From LMDS01 sp039930465 (GTDB taxonomy: Bacteria > Pseudomonadota > Gammaproteobacteria > Burkholderiales > Burkholderiaceae_C): a stretch of DNA of 64,000 nt. The DNA is taken from assembly GCA_039930465.1 (NCBI GenBank), contig JBDTTU010000009.1, forward strand, positions 7,293 through 71,292, given 5' to 3'. A program made the position numbers and the translations under genes. The notes under the pieces are model-generated. The model saw only the letters and a program-made list of their open reading frames with translations. It was not told the DNA's origin and searched no databases. This document shows positions 19,099 to 27,580 of this stretch, in pieces (positions within the stretch are counted from its first letter, which is position 1; every line of letters starts with the position of its first letter).

Positions 19099-20337
19099 AT
19101 GAAGAGCGACGATCTGCAGCAGCCCCCAGAGGCCACATCCAACGAGTTCGAAGACGAGGGACCCACCGTCAACCTGACCCAGGCGTTGACATGGATCGGA
19201 GATGGAAAGCGGCTAATCGCCTCGGCCACGGTCGTCGTGGCCATCGCGTCCGTCGTGGTCGCGCTGCTGTTGCCGAAGACTTTCACTGCGCGAGCTACGC
19301 TGCTGGCTCCAGGGTCGCAGCAACAGGGCGGCGGGTCGGTGGCAGCGCTGGCCGCACTCGGATCGCTCGGCGGCCTGGTCGGAGGCGCTGCGGGCAAGAC
19401 GCCCGACGAGTTGTATGTCGCGCTGCTCAAGAGCGACAGCGTGCAGCGCGCACTCGCAGATCGCTTCGATCTGAAGGCCCGCTACGACATCGAGACCTAC
19501 GAGGGCCTCCGCAAAAAAATTTCGAACTACATCCACGTCACCTCGGACAAGAAGAGCGGCCTGATCAGTGTCGAGGTCGACGACAAGGAACCAAAGTTCG
19601 CCGCTGAGTTGGCCAATGCGCACGCCGACGAAGTGACGAAGGTCTTGGCGCGGCTCGCCGTCTCCGAGGCGCAATTGCGACGTGCCTTTTTCGAGAAGCA
19701 GCTCAACGAGACAAAGGAACACCTGATCAAGGCCGAACAGGAACTGCGTATCGTGCAGGAGAAATCGGGCGTCATCGTGCTCGACAAGCAGGCCGAAGCG
19801 CTGATCGGTGGCGCCGCGCAACTGCGTGCACTGATCACCGAGCGCGACGTGCAGCTCAAGGTGTTGCGCACTGCTGCGACCGAGCAGAATCCCGAGGTCA
19901 TTCGCTTGAGTTCTGAGCTTCGCGCGCTACGCGGCGAACTCGCTCGGATGGAGTCGTCCAAAGGCGGGAACGCCGGCAGCGCCGTCGACATGCCGGTGGG
20001 CAAACTCCCGGAAGCCGCCATTGAGTACGTTCGAGCACGCCGCGAAGTGAAGCTCCAGGAGACACTGCTTGAATCCATGATTCGTCAGTTCGAAGCCGCC
20101 AAGCTCGATGAGGCGAAGGAAGGGCCGGCGTTGCAGCAGGTGGACATTGCCGTGCCTCCTGATCGCAAGTCCAAGCCGTCGATTTCACTCATTGCGTTGG
20201 CCTGCACCTTGTTGGCGCTGGTTGCGTCGACGGCGTTGGTGGTTGCCCGCCGCTATTCAGCTTGGTCTCGAACGATCAACCCGCACGATCTTGCGGCAAG
20301 TGCTGAACTTGCGAGAGCCTGGCGATGGGGCAAGTGA
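19099..20337 (+). CDS. Wzz-like chain-length/polysaccharide co-polymerase
   Basis: A 412-residue inner-membrane protein. TM1 is near residues 35-58 (IASATVVVAIASVVVALLLP) after a Wzz-type N terminus (VNLTQALTWIGDGKRL), the periplasmic part is mostly coiled coil (LNETKEHLIKAEQELRIVQE region), and TM2 is near residues 360-382 (SLIALACTLLALVASTALVV) preceded by the Pro-rich DIAVPPDRKSKPS motif. There is no C-terminal tyrosine kinase domain as in Wzc, so length control here is kinase-independent or uses a separate kinase. Start at 19099 is the first ATG after the exporter stop. Confidence 0.9.
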   Translation: MKSDDLQQPPEATSNEFEDEGPTVNLTQALTWIGDGKRLIASATVVVAIASVVVALLLPKTFTARATLLAPGSQQQGGGSVAALAALGSLGGLVGGAAGKTPDELYVALLKSDSVQRALADRFDLKARYDIETYEGLRKKISNYIHVTSDKKSGLISVEVDDKEPKFAAELANAHADEVTKVLARLAVSEAQLRRAFFEKQLNETKEHLIKAEQELRIVQEKSGVIVLDKQAEALIGGAAQLRALITERDVQLKVLRTAATEQNPEVIRLSSELRALRGELARMESSKGGNAGSAVDMPVGKLPEAAIEYVRARREVKLQETLLESMIRQFEAAKLDEAKEGPALQQVDIAVPPDRKSKPSISLIALACTLLALVASTALVVARRYSAWSRTINPHDLAASAELARAWRWGK

Positions 20338-20570
20338 GCACCTGTACTGTTTGAGAGCCGGTCACACCCTCACGCCGTCAACGGGGCGGGACTCGGGCGT
20401 CAACTTTGACACTTGGAGACGAGATTGTTCGTCCGAGAAGCAATCGTCGCTGGCGATCCACCGCCGCAACTTCATGCCAACAAACCAGCTCCGCGATCCG
20501 TTTGGAAGGCCCCTCGAAGTACGAATGAAACTGGCGCTCGCCTGACGCAGGAAACGCGTGAGCTTCCGGC

Positions 20571-22100
20571 TCAGTCAATGGACAAATTGTCGAAGGCGAT
20601 CGGCTGCGCGTTCCAGCTGGTGGAGCAACTCGACGTAGGATATTCAAAGTCAAAAACAACATTGCGGTTTCCGTCAAGTCCGACCAGCCGCGCTTTCGTT
20701 CTATTTTCAGCGACCGCATAGCTTATCAGCAGCGACTTGCCCCCCGCTTCGTATGCGCTTGAGCAAATGTCTGAATAGATCGATTGCCCGTAGTCGAAAC
20801 GCCACATCTCACGCGCAGTGAGACTTCGCGGATCGACCGCATATGCAGAAACGGCACTGTAGGTGCGGCTTTCCCCGGTCGGCGCTCCGGCGGGTTGGTT
20901 AATGCTGTTCAGTCCATCGTTGAACAACATCAGCAAACCGTCCGACGTGATCGACGTTGCATGTTGACCAATCGGGTACAGACCGCCCGAGTCCAGTACG
21001 AGCGCCTTCGCACGCAAGGAAGGAAATGTGTACCAGTACTTTGTCGGATCGCCAAAGATCCACAAGACGTTTCCGCTCGTATAGTCCAACTTGATCACAA
21101 AATTCTCGCGGCTCGACACGATCAAACTGTCATCGCGGGGGTCGTATGTCGCGGCGTTTACGTGGAACCAGTCGATGCCGGGTCGGACAAATGACGTGGG
21201 GTCGTCGCCTTGGCTGCGCATGTATTTTTCGAGAAGAGCTGCGAGATCCCATTCGTTCAGCACGACTCCTGATGGGCTGATCTCGGCAACATTACTCTCT
21301 ATATTCCGCACGCCCTCCGCCACGGAGTCCAACTCTGCCAAGAGCCCCTGTTTTCCCTCGTCAAGGTTGTGGTGAAAGTTTGTGTAGATTGAGGAAGTGA
21401 GCGAAGACTCAGTGATGGTTCCATCGAGTTCGACGCGTCGGACAACTGCGGCAGATGCATCGCCGATGACGAAGCCGCCATTCTGGAACGCTGACGATTT
21501 GGCGTCGACCAAACCCGCTCCGACCCAGCGAATCTCACCATCCGTATCGACAACGACCGGCGAGCCCAGCGAGGACTTCATGAAGAAGAAGTCAAAGCCC
21601 AACCCTGTGCCTGCGCTTCGAGCTTGCCGTATTGCAGGACGATCGTAGACCCCAGCAGGGTCGACGTAGGCATCGGTTGAAATCTGAACGGATAACGTCT
21701 GAATGGAAGCATCGTCGAACGTCAACTGCACGGAGATTCGATTGGTAAAGCCAGCATAGAGCCCAAAAACTGGCAACGTAACTGCGTTGCCCGCAATGCT
21801 CACGTAGCCCCGCCGCCTCAGACCAGCAATCGAGTACTTCGCGCCTACAGGCTTGGAGGCTGACCCAAGCTTTGGCTCGATCGAAAATCGAATGCTTGCC
21901 ACGCGCGCCAAAGCTGCCCCGCGAAACGAGACAAATCCAATGAATGGTGTCGTGCCCGATTGGCTGCTGCCAACAATTGCGTCACTGGAATCAGCTTGAT
22001 CAGGTAGCCTGGTTGAATCACCCCCACCACAGGCATTCAATAGCAACAAGCCACAGCAAACCAGAGCTCCAGCAATACTTCTCTTCGCTCGTGACTTCAT
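20571..22100 (-). CDS. Arylsulfate sulfotransferase-like (ASST) lipoprotein
   Basis: A 509-residue lipoprotein: signal peptide with lipobox LLLNAC, lipidated Cys at residue 24. An N-terminal beta domain (about 50-150) precedes a beta-propeller. Residues that align by spacing with the Escherichia coli AssT active site are visible: His244 in NFHHNLDEG, His313 and Asn315 in WFHVNAATYD, Arg331 in SSRENFV, and His380 in PIGQHATS. His-x-Asn and the 18-residue step to Arg are the same as in AssT (His356, Asn358, Arg374). AssT transfers sulfate between phenols in the periplasm. Its place inside a polysaccharide locus suggests modification of the polymer or its anchor; that is inference. Base composition looks poorer in GC than the plus-strand genes nearby. 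Confidence 0.82.
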   Translation of the reverse strand: MKSRAKRSIAGALVCCGLLLLNACGGGDSTRLPDQADSSDAIVGSSQSGTTPFIGFVSFRGAALARVASIRFSIEPKLGSASKPVGAKYSIAGLRRRGYVSIAGNAVTLPVFGLYAGFTNRISVQLTFDDASIQTLSVQISTDAYVDPAGVYDRPAIRQARSAGTGLGFDFFFMKSSLGSPVVVDTDGEIRWVGAGLVDAKSSAFQNGGFVIGDASAAVVRRVELDGTITESSLTSSIYTNFHHNLDEGKQGLLAELDSVAEGVRNIESNVAEISPSGVVLNEWDLAALLEKYMRSQGDDPTSFVRPGIDWFHVNAATYDPRDDSLIVSSRENFVIKLDYTSGNVLWIFGDPTKYWYTFPSLRAKALVLDSGGLYPIGQHATSITSDGLLMLFNDGLNSINQPAGAPTGESRTYSAVSAYAVDPRSLTAREMWRFDYGQSIYSDICSSAYEAGGKSLLISYAVAENRTKARLVGLDGNRNVVFDFEYPTSSCSTSWNAQPIAFDNLSID

Positions 22101-22154
22101 TCTTACCTCTCGTGGTACTAAATTTATCCGCCCGCGAGCGCGCTTTCAGTGCAG

Positions 22155-23990
22155 TCATGCGCTCCACGGTCGATATTCCATGAGCAGCTCTGCCATATTG
22201 CGGCGAACATCATCGTCGGAAAAGCATCCGTCGGTCACGATCCAATCCTTCAGTCTTTTCCACCCATCATCCGTGGTGTAAGCAACCCTTGCCACCCGTA
22301 TTTTCGGGTGGCTGGTTGCTCTGGAAAACTCAGTGTCAGCAAGAAGCTCTTCAAAAAGTTTCTCCCCAGGCCGTAGACCCGTAAACTCGATCCCGATTTG
22401 CGCTTCCGCATAGCCGGACAAGCGAATCATATTGCGAGCCAAGTCAACAATCTTTACAGGCTCTCCCATGTCGAGAACGAAAACCTCGCCTCCCCGCCCC
22501 ATGCACGCTGCCTGAAGAACCAGTTGAGCAGCTTCCGGGATCGACATGAAGAATCGAACAATATCCGGGTGCGTCACTGTGATGGGGCCACCCGCCGCAA
22601 TTTGATCTCGAAACTTGGGGATGACGCTCCCGCTGCTTCCAAGGACGTTCCCGAAGCGGACAATCTCGAAGCGTGTCTTATTCTCTTGATGAAGCGCTTG
22701 GCACACCAGTTCTGCAAGCCGCTTTGACGCGCCCATGACGTTAGTCGGGTTCACGGCCTTGTCGGTCGAGACGAGCACAAATTTCTGTACTCCGTGCCGG
22801 ATCGCGGCCTGTCCTACGACATAGGTTCCATACGTGTTGTTGCGGAGAGCCTCCCACGCATTGACCTCCTCCATCAGCGGGACGTGCTTGTAAGCTGCCG
22901 CATGGAAGACCGCTGCGGGTGCGTGCGCCGCCATGATTTCGTCTACCCGCGCCGAATTCTTGACGTCACCCACTGCGCAAACAAGTGGGACATCAGGGAA
23001 CAGCGCAACGAACTCCTCTCGCAGCGTGTAAAGCGCAAATTCGCTCATCTCGAAAAGCACGAGAAGGCGGGGCCTGTATCGCGCGATTTGGCGGCAAAGC
23101 TCGGAACCAATAGAGCCTCCGGCCCCGGTGACCATGACTGCACTGTTCTCGAGGAATTGCGCAATTGCATCGGTATCCAGTTGCACGGCGTCGCGCCCGA
23201 GCAGGTCCTCTGGCCGAACTTCGCGCACATCGGAAACCGCCAACTCGTTTCGGATCAGGTCGGCCATTCCCGGCACGAGGCGCACTTCGATGCTCAATGG
23301 CTGGAGGCGGCGCAGCAGATCGGCCCGTTGACCAGCACTGAGGCTGGGGATCGCGACGATCACGGTACCAATCCGGTATTGCTCGATCAGTGTCGAGAGA
23401 CTTTGACTGGAGTGAACCGGCAGACCCATGATCGAGCGGCCTTGAAGCGACATGCTGTCGTCGACGAATACGCGCGGCCGGAACTCGGGGCCCGACCGAA
23501 GCGCCTGGGCCAGTTGCCGGCCCGCGGAGCCGGCACCATAGATCGCGACCGGCAGTCCGACCCGTGCCGTCGGGGGCATCGCCCCGCGCAGAACCTGACG
23601 CGCAAGTAGTCGAGCCAGTGTCGCGTAACCTGCGGACATGACTGCATAGATGATCAAGGCCGACCGCGGAATGTTGGGTATGCGAAGAAACAATGCAATC
23701 AGGGCGAACAGCGCTGCCGCGCCGAGCGACACGCCGATCACCAGAACGAATGCGCGGGTCTCGAGGTATCGGATCACTGCCCGGTAGAGCCCGAAATGCA
23801 GAAAGAGCGGCAACGTCACCACGACCGCAAGCATGTACCCCCAGGCTGGTGGACCGTCGCTCAGAGGCAGTTCGCCGAGTCTTAACGCAACCGCAGACCA
23901 CAGCGCGAGCGGCAGAACCAAGACGTCTGCGGCAACAATAAGCAGCGTCTTCGCGATTGGCGGCAGGTTGGCGAGATTCCTGATGCGCAT
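22155..23990 (-). CDS. Membrane-bound nucleotide-sugar 4,6-dehydratase, WbpM/CapD/PglF family
   Basis: A 611-residue protein. Four transmembrane helices occupy residues ~12-130, then a first Rossmann-like domain (GAGSAGRQLAQALR near 175) and the catalytic SDR domain with TGAGGSIGSELCRQI near 290. The active site reads VSTDKAVNPTNVMGASKR, giving the Ser/Thr-Met-Lys group of large WbpM-type dehydratases instead of Tyr. It converts UDP-GlcNAc to the 4-keto-6-deoxy sugar. Adjacent genes encode a PglC-type transferase and a DegT aminotransferase, which together fit a 4-amino-4,6-dideoxy-HexNAc pathway. Confidence 0.93.
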   Translation of the reverse strand: MRIRNLANLPPIAKTLLIVAADVLVLPLALWSAVALRLGELPLSDGPPAWGYMLAVVVTLPLFLHFGLYRAVIRYLETRAFVLVIGVSLGAAALFALIALFLRIPNIPRSALIIYAVMSAGYATLARLLARQVLRGAMPPTARVGLPVAIYGAGSAGRQLAQALRSGPEFRPRVFVDDSMSLQGRSIMGLPVHSSQSLSTLIEQYRIGTVIVAIPSLSAGQRADLLRRLQPLSIEVRLVPGMADLIRNELAVSDVREVRPEDLLGRDAVQLDTDAIAQFLENSAVMVTGAGGSIGSELCRQIARYRPRLLVLFEMSEFALYTLREEFVALFPDVPLVCAVGDVKNSARVDEIMAAHAPAAVFHAAAYKHVPLMEEVNAWEALRNNTYGTYVVGQAAIRHGVQKFVLVSTDKAVNPTNVMGASKRLAELVCQALHQENKTRFEIVRFGNVLGSSGSVIPKFRDQIAAGGPITVTHPDIVRFFMSIPEAAQLVLQAACMGRGGEVFVLDMGEPVKIVDLARNMIRLSGYAEAQIGIEFTGLRPGEKLFEELLADTEFSRATSHPKIRVARVAYTTDDGWKRLKDWIVTDGCFSDDDVRRNMAELLMEYRPWSA

Positions 23991-24005
23991 CGATGTCCTA
24001 CAGTC

Positions 24006-24608
24006 TCAGTGCCGCGCGAAGGAAACAACGAACGAGCGCCGGATAATTTCAAGGTCGCCCTTGAAATTCTGCTCACGCACATAGCGTTCGCAGTACGCCA
24101 GTTTTGCAGGCATGACCTCGTCGATGTAAGTGCGCTCAGGGTCAGCGCTGCGGCCAAGCAGTTCGTTTTCGTCGCGATACTCGATCGATGCCAAATCGGT
24201 AATTCCTGGCCGAACGCTGAGAACCAGGTCGCGAACGTCTGGCGGATACAGCGCCACGTAACGCGGCACTTCGGGCCGCGGACCCACCACGCTCATGTCG
24301 CCGAGCAGCACGTTGATGAATTGGGGGAGCTCGTCAATCTTGTACTTGCGTAGAAAGGCACCGGGCCGGGTAATGCGCGCATCCGCGCCGACCGTGATCT
24401 GCGGCCCGCGCGTTTCGGCATCTGTGGCCATGGTCCTGAACTTGTAGATCTGGAACTCGGACCCGCCTCGGCCCACGCGCCGTTGACGAAAGAACACCGG
24501 CCCCGGCGAGTTGATCTTGACCCACAACGCCACGAGCAGCAGCAGCGGGGAGAGCACCAGCAGCGCACCGGCCGAGAAGAAGATATCGAAGGCCCGCTTC
24601 AACATCAA
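24006..24608 (-). CDS. Initiating phosphoglycosyl transferase, PglC/WcaJ catalytic type
   Basis: A 200-residue monotopic phosphoglycosyl transferase with only the catalytic domain, as in PglC. It has the re-entrant hydrophobic N terminus (RAFDIFFSAGALLVLSPLLL), SPGPVFFRQRRVGRGG, FRTM, and the Asp-Glu catalytic pair in KYKIDELPQFINVL, then GDMSVVGPRPEVPRYVALY and RPGITDLASI. It transfers a sugar 1-phosphate to undecaprenyl phosphate to start the repeat unit. Its ATG overlaps the aminotransferase stop by four bases, so the two are coupled. Confidence 0.94.
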   Translation of the reverse strand: MMLKRAFDIFFSAGALLVLSPLLLLVALWVKINSPGPVFFRQRRVGRGGSEFQIYKFRTMATDAETRGPQITVGADARITRPGAFLRKYKIDELPQFINVLLGDMSVVGPRPEVPRYVALYPPDVRDLVLSVRPGITDLASIEYRDENELLGRSADPERTYIDEVMPAKLAYCERYVREQNFKGDLEIIRRSFVVSFARH

Positions 24609-25759
24609 GTCAGCACCTCGCCCAAGGCTGCCACGATGCGGTCTTGGTCGGCGTCGCTCATTGCGGTGAAGAGCGGGATGCTGACCATCGACTTGTATGC
24701 CGCATCGGCCTGCGGAAACATCGCTGGTGTTAGATGGTATCGATCGCGCCAGTAAGGGTGGCGGTGGAGCGGCACGTAGTGCACGCTGGTGCCGATGCCT
24801 CGGTCCGACAGGCCCTGAATCACGTCGTCACGTGTTGCTTTGGCATCGTCACGCAGGCGGATCACGTAGAGGTGCCACGCATGCACGTCACCGGCTGGCG
24901 CATCGGCCGGCAGCACCAAGGGCAGCGCCGCGAGCTTGTCGAAGTAGCGCGCCGCTAGGTACTGGCGCCGCTTCAAAAAAAGCGGCAACTTCGCGAGTTG
25001 ATGAATTCCAATCGCCGAGGCGATGTCGGTCAGGTTGTACTTGAAGCCCGGTGCGACGACCTCGTAGTACCAAGCGGGCGTCTTCGACGTGAACCGGTCA
25101 AACGCATCGCGGTTCATGCCATGCAGGCGCATCACCTTCATTCGCTTGGCCAGTTCGCTATCGCGGGTGACAACCATGCCGCCTTCGCCCGTGGTCATTG
25201 TCTTGTTGGCGTAGAAACTGAACACAGTGATGTCGGACAGCAACTGCCCCACGAGCGTGCCGCCAGAAGTACTTGGCAGCGCGTGCGCAGCATCCTCGAC
25301 CACCTTCAAGCCGTGCTCGCGTGCGATCGCAAGAATCTCCTGCATCGGACAGGCCAACCCGCCGTAGTGCACCGGCATGATTGCCTTCGTGCGCGCCGTG
25401 ATCGCCGCCCGAATTTTGCTCACATCGATGTTCAACGTGACCGGGTCCACGTCGACGAGGATGGGGTCGGCCCCGAGGTAACGCACGACCTCCGTCGTGG
25501 CGGTGAAGGTCAGCGTCGTCGTGATGACTTCGTCGCCCGGCCCGATGCCGAGTGCTTCGAGCGCCAGGTGCAAACCGGCTGTGGCCGAGTTGACCGCGAT
25601 GCTCTCGAGACCTCCACCCAGAAACGCCGTAAATGCGCTCTCGAATTCCTTGGTCTTGGGGCCGGTGGTCACCCAGCCCGAACGCAAGGCTTCGCTGACG
25701 GCAGCTATCTCTTCTTCGCCGATTTCAGGCAATGCAAAGGGGATGAACTTCTGAGTCAT
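24605..25759 (-). CDS. DegT/DnrJ/EryC1 sugar aminotransferase (PglE/ArnB-like)
   Basis: A 384-residue PLP enzyme starting MTQKFIPFALPEIGEEEI at 25759. The PLP-binding Lys is in VFSFYANKTMTTGEGG, and the family signatures GSGWVTTGPKT-type N terminus (here RSGWVTTGPKTKEFE), DAAHALPS and NLTDIASAIGIHQL are present. With the WbpM-like dehydratase it would form a UDP-4-amino-4,6-dideoxy-HexNAc. It overlaps both neighbours by four bases. No acetyltransferase (PglD-like) is visible to finish a bacillosamine. Confidence 0.92.
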   Translation of the reverse strand: MTQKFIPFALPEIGEEEIAAVSEALRSGWVTTGPKTKEFESAFTAFLGGGLESIAVNSATAGLHLALEALGIGPGDEVITTTLTFTATTEVVRYLGADPILVDVDPVTLNIDVSKIRAAITARTKAIMPVHYGGLACPMQEILAIAREHGLKVVEDAAHALPSTSGGTLVGQLLSDITVFSFYANKTMTTGEGGMVVTRDSELAKRMKVMRLHGMNRDAFDRFTSKTPAWYYEVVAPGFKYNLTDIASAIGIHQLAKLPLFLKRRQYLAARYFDKLAALPLVLPADAPAGDVHAWHLYVIRLRDDAKATRDDVIQGLSDRGIGTSVHYVPLHRHPYWRDRYHLTPAMFPQADAAYKSMVSIPLFTAMSDADQDRIVAALGEVLT

Positions 25760-26448
25760 GGCTTCTGAATCCAGCAAAGAACATGTGTGCGCAGGTGCGG
25801 CATCAAGTTGAAGAGCCCGTACAAGCGCGGATGAATCGCCGAGACACGACGCGCAATCGGGGGAGCAAGGGTCAGGCGCTGTGTCCAAATGCGCGCTGCC
25901 GGAAAGAGCTTGCACACCCGTTCTAGCGGCACGCCGCGCACATCTGGGTTGGCAGGATTGTCATAGACAAAGTCATACCAGAGCACCCCACCGCCAGGCT
26001 TGACCCACTTCCACATGCGCTCGGCCAGCATCGTCTGGAATGCATCGTCCAGCAAGGACGAGAAGACTGTCGACTGCATGACAACGTCGAAGCTCCCGGG
26101 CGCCAGGTTCATCTGCGTGGCGTCGCCTTCAAGCACGGTGACTGCTCCGGGCAACATGCGCCGGGCTTCTTCGCTACGCCGTGGCAACAACTCGTTGCCC
26201 ACGAGATTTTCCGGTGCAAACCCCAGCCGCATCAGCTCCAGCAGGTTGCTGCCGCTCCCGCAACCCACTTCCAGCACCCGCTTGGACACGAGGGGCTGGA
26301 TAGCGCACTTTTGCACCCATCGCACAAGTGCACGCTGCTTTTCCTGATGCGACATGAGCACCGACTCGTTCAGCAGGCTGTAACGCAGCGGGTCATCAAT
26401 CGATGAGCGGCGCGCATACCTTTCGCGCACTGCATCCACTTCCTTCAT
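25756..26448 (-). CDS. Class I SAM-dependent methyltransferase
   Basis: A 230-residue methyltransferase. The SAM-binding motif I is VLEVGCGSGSNLLEL near residue 58, motif II region reads VLEGDATQMNLAPGSFDVV, and post-motif WKWVKPGGGVLWYDF follows. The C-terminal region is rich in Pro and Arg. It is coupled to the aminotransferase by a four-base overlap, so a sugar substrate (O- or N-methylation, or capping) is likely. The acceptor cannot be read from sequence. Confidence 0.85.
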   Translation of the reverse strand: MKEVDAVRERYARRSSIDDPLRYSLLNESVLMSHQEKQRALVRWVQKCAIQPLVSKRVLEVGCGSGSNLLELMRLGFAPENLVGNELLPRRSEEARRMLPGAVTVLEGDATQMNLAPGSFDVVMQSTVFSSLLDDAFQTMLAERMWKWVKPGGGVLWYDFVYDNPANPDVRGVPLERVCKLFPAARIWTQRLTLAPPIARRVSAIHPRLYGLFNLMPHLRTHVLCWIQKP

Positions 26449-26499
26449 TCTTTCGAGTCCTTCATAGCGGCCAGGTCGGAGCAGGCTGCATTGTCAGGC

Positions 26500-27513
26500 C
26501 TAGCGCGTCAGCCGCTTCATCGCGGCGCCAGCACGACGCCGAAGCACCACGAAGTCCCAGACTCCGCGCCCGAATCCAGACGCATAGCCCAAGTGCATGC
26601 ACCCAAAGGCTGCGGCCACGGCCGCCGTATCGGAGATTGAAGCCGCCTGGCCCGCACGCACAGCGAACCACATCGCAGCGCCGAAGTAGACCCCGGCAAG
26701 GGTGGCAAGCCCGGCAACGGCGGCCGCGGAAAACGGCGCGGCACATGCCAAGACCACCAGCAGCGCGAGAAAGGCAAACGGCGCGACATGTCGCGCCGAC
26801 GCAGGCAGCCGGTGTTTTTGCAGCACCGGGATCTTCCAGTAACCGTACTGGTGAAACTGCCGAAACAGCGCCGCCAACGAACCACGAGGCGTGTACACCG
26901 AGCGGATGGCGCTGCTCTGCCAAACCTTGCCGCCGCCACGGATGATGCGCAGGTTCAGCTCGTCATCCTGGTTGCGAACCAAGGTTTCGTCGAAGCCGCC
27001 GATCGCCAACAATGCGTCACGGCGCCAAGCACCGAGGTACACGGTATCCACCAGTCCGTTGTAGTCATGCCTTCGCGACGCGGCGCCCCCCGAACCGAAC
27101 CGGCTCTGAAAGGCCGCGGCGATGGCCCGCTGAAGAAAGCCTTCGCCCTGCGCGACCCACGGGCCACCGACGCAAGTGGCGCCAGTTTCGCCAAGTGCCC
27201 TCACGCATTCAGCCACGTAGTTGTCTGCGTAGGTCGTGTGGATGTCCATGCGGACAATGATCTCGCCATTGGCGTGCTGCAGGGCCAGGTTCAGCCCTGT
27301 CGAGACGATTTGCCCGGGATTCGTGATGACCTTCAGACGCGGCTCGCGACGGGCCCAATCCTCGAGCTTGGGCAGGGTCGAATCGTTGCTGAGGCCGTCT
27401 GCGATGAGCACTTCGATGTCGAAACCGTCGCGGCGCTGCGCGAGCACCGCCGTGACGTAGGCGTCGATATAGTCCGCCTCGTTGCGGCATGGGGAGATGA
27501 TGGAAACAATCAT
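26500..27513 (-). CDS. Family 2 glycosyltransferase, ExoA-like
   Basis: A 337-residue GT-A glycosyltransferase starting MIVSIISPCRNEADYIDAYV at 27513. The donor-binding strand LIADGLSNDST, the metal-binding-like MDIHTTYADNYV, and the acceptor loop NQDDELNLRIIRGGG are visible. GGPWVAQGEGFLQRAIAAA resembles succinoglycan ExoA. The last ~100 residues contain three hydrophobic helices (near 245-275 and 283-320), so it is membrane-attached. It adds one sugar of the repeat unit. Confidence 0.9.
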   Translation of the reverse strand: MIVSIISPCRNEADYIDAYVTAVLAQRRDGFDIEVLIADGLSNDSTLPKLEDWARREPRLKVITNPGQIVSTGLNLALQHANGEIIVRMDIHTTYADNYVAECVRALGETGATCVGGPWVAQGEGFLQRAIAAAFQSRFGSGGAASRRHDYNGLVDTVYLGAWRRDALLAIGGFDETLVRNQDDELNLRIIRGGGKVWQSSAIRSVYTPRGSLAALFRQFHQYGYWKIPVLQKHRLPASARHVAPFAFLALLVVLACAAPFSAAAVAGLATLAGVYFGAAMWFAVRAGQAASISDTAAVAAAFGCMHLGYASGFGRGVWDFVVLRRRAGAAMKRLTR

Positions 27514-27580
27514 CGAAGTCTTCCTTAAGGAAACCAAAAGGGCATGGTGTTTGCCCAGTGGAGCAACCCCGCAAGGCAGG

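Noticed and set aside
16821..19430. Very long open frame on the minus strand opposite the SLBB exporter
   Set aside because: High GC makes long antisense frames common. It shows no domain, is rich in Arg, His and Ala, and runs across the junction of two real genes.
20470..20545. Short frame with RDPFGRPLE, reminiscent of the MoaA N terminus
   Set aside because: Only a few residues match, it stops at once and no radical-SAM Cys motif follows.
20338..20570. Gap between the convergent Wzz-like and sulfotransferase-like genes
   Set aside because: No convincing gene, hairpin or repeat was seen.
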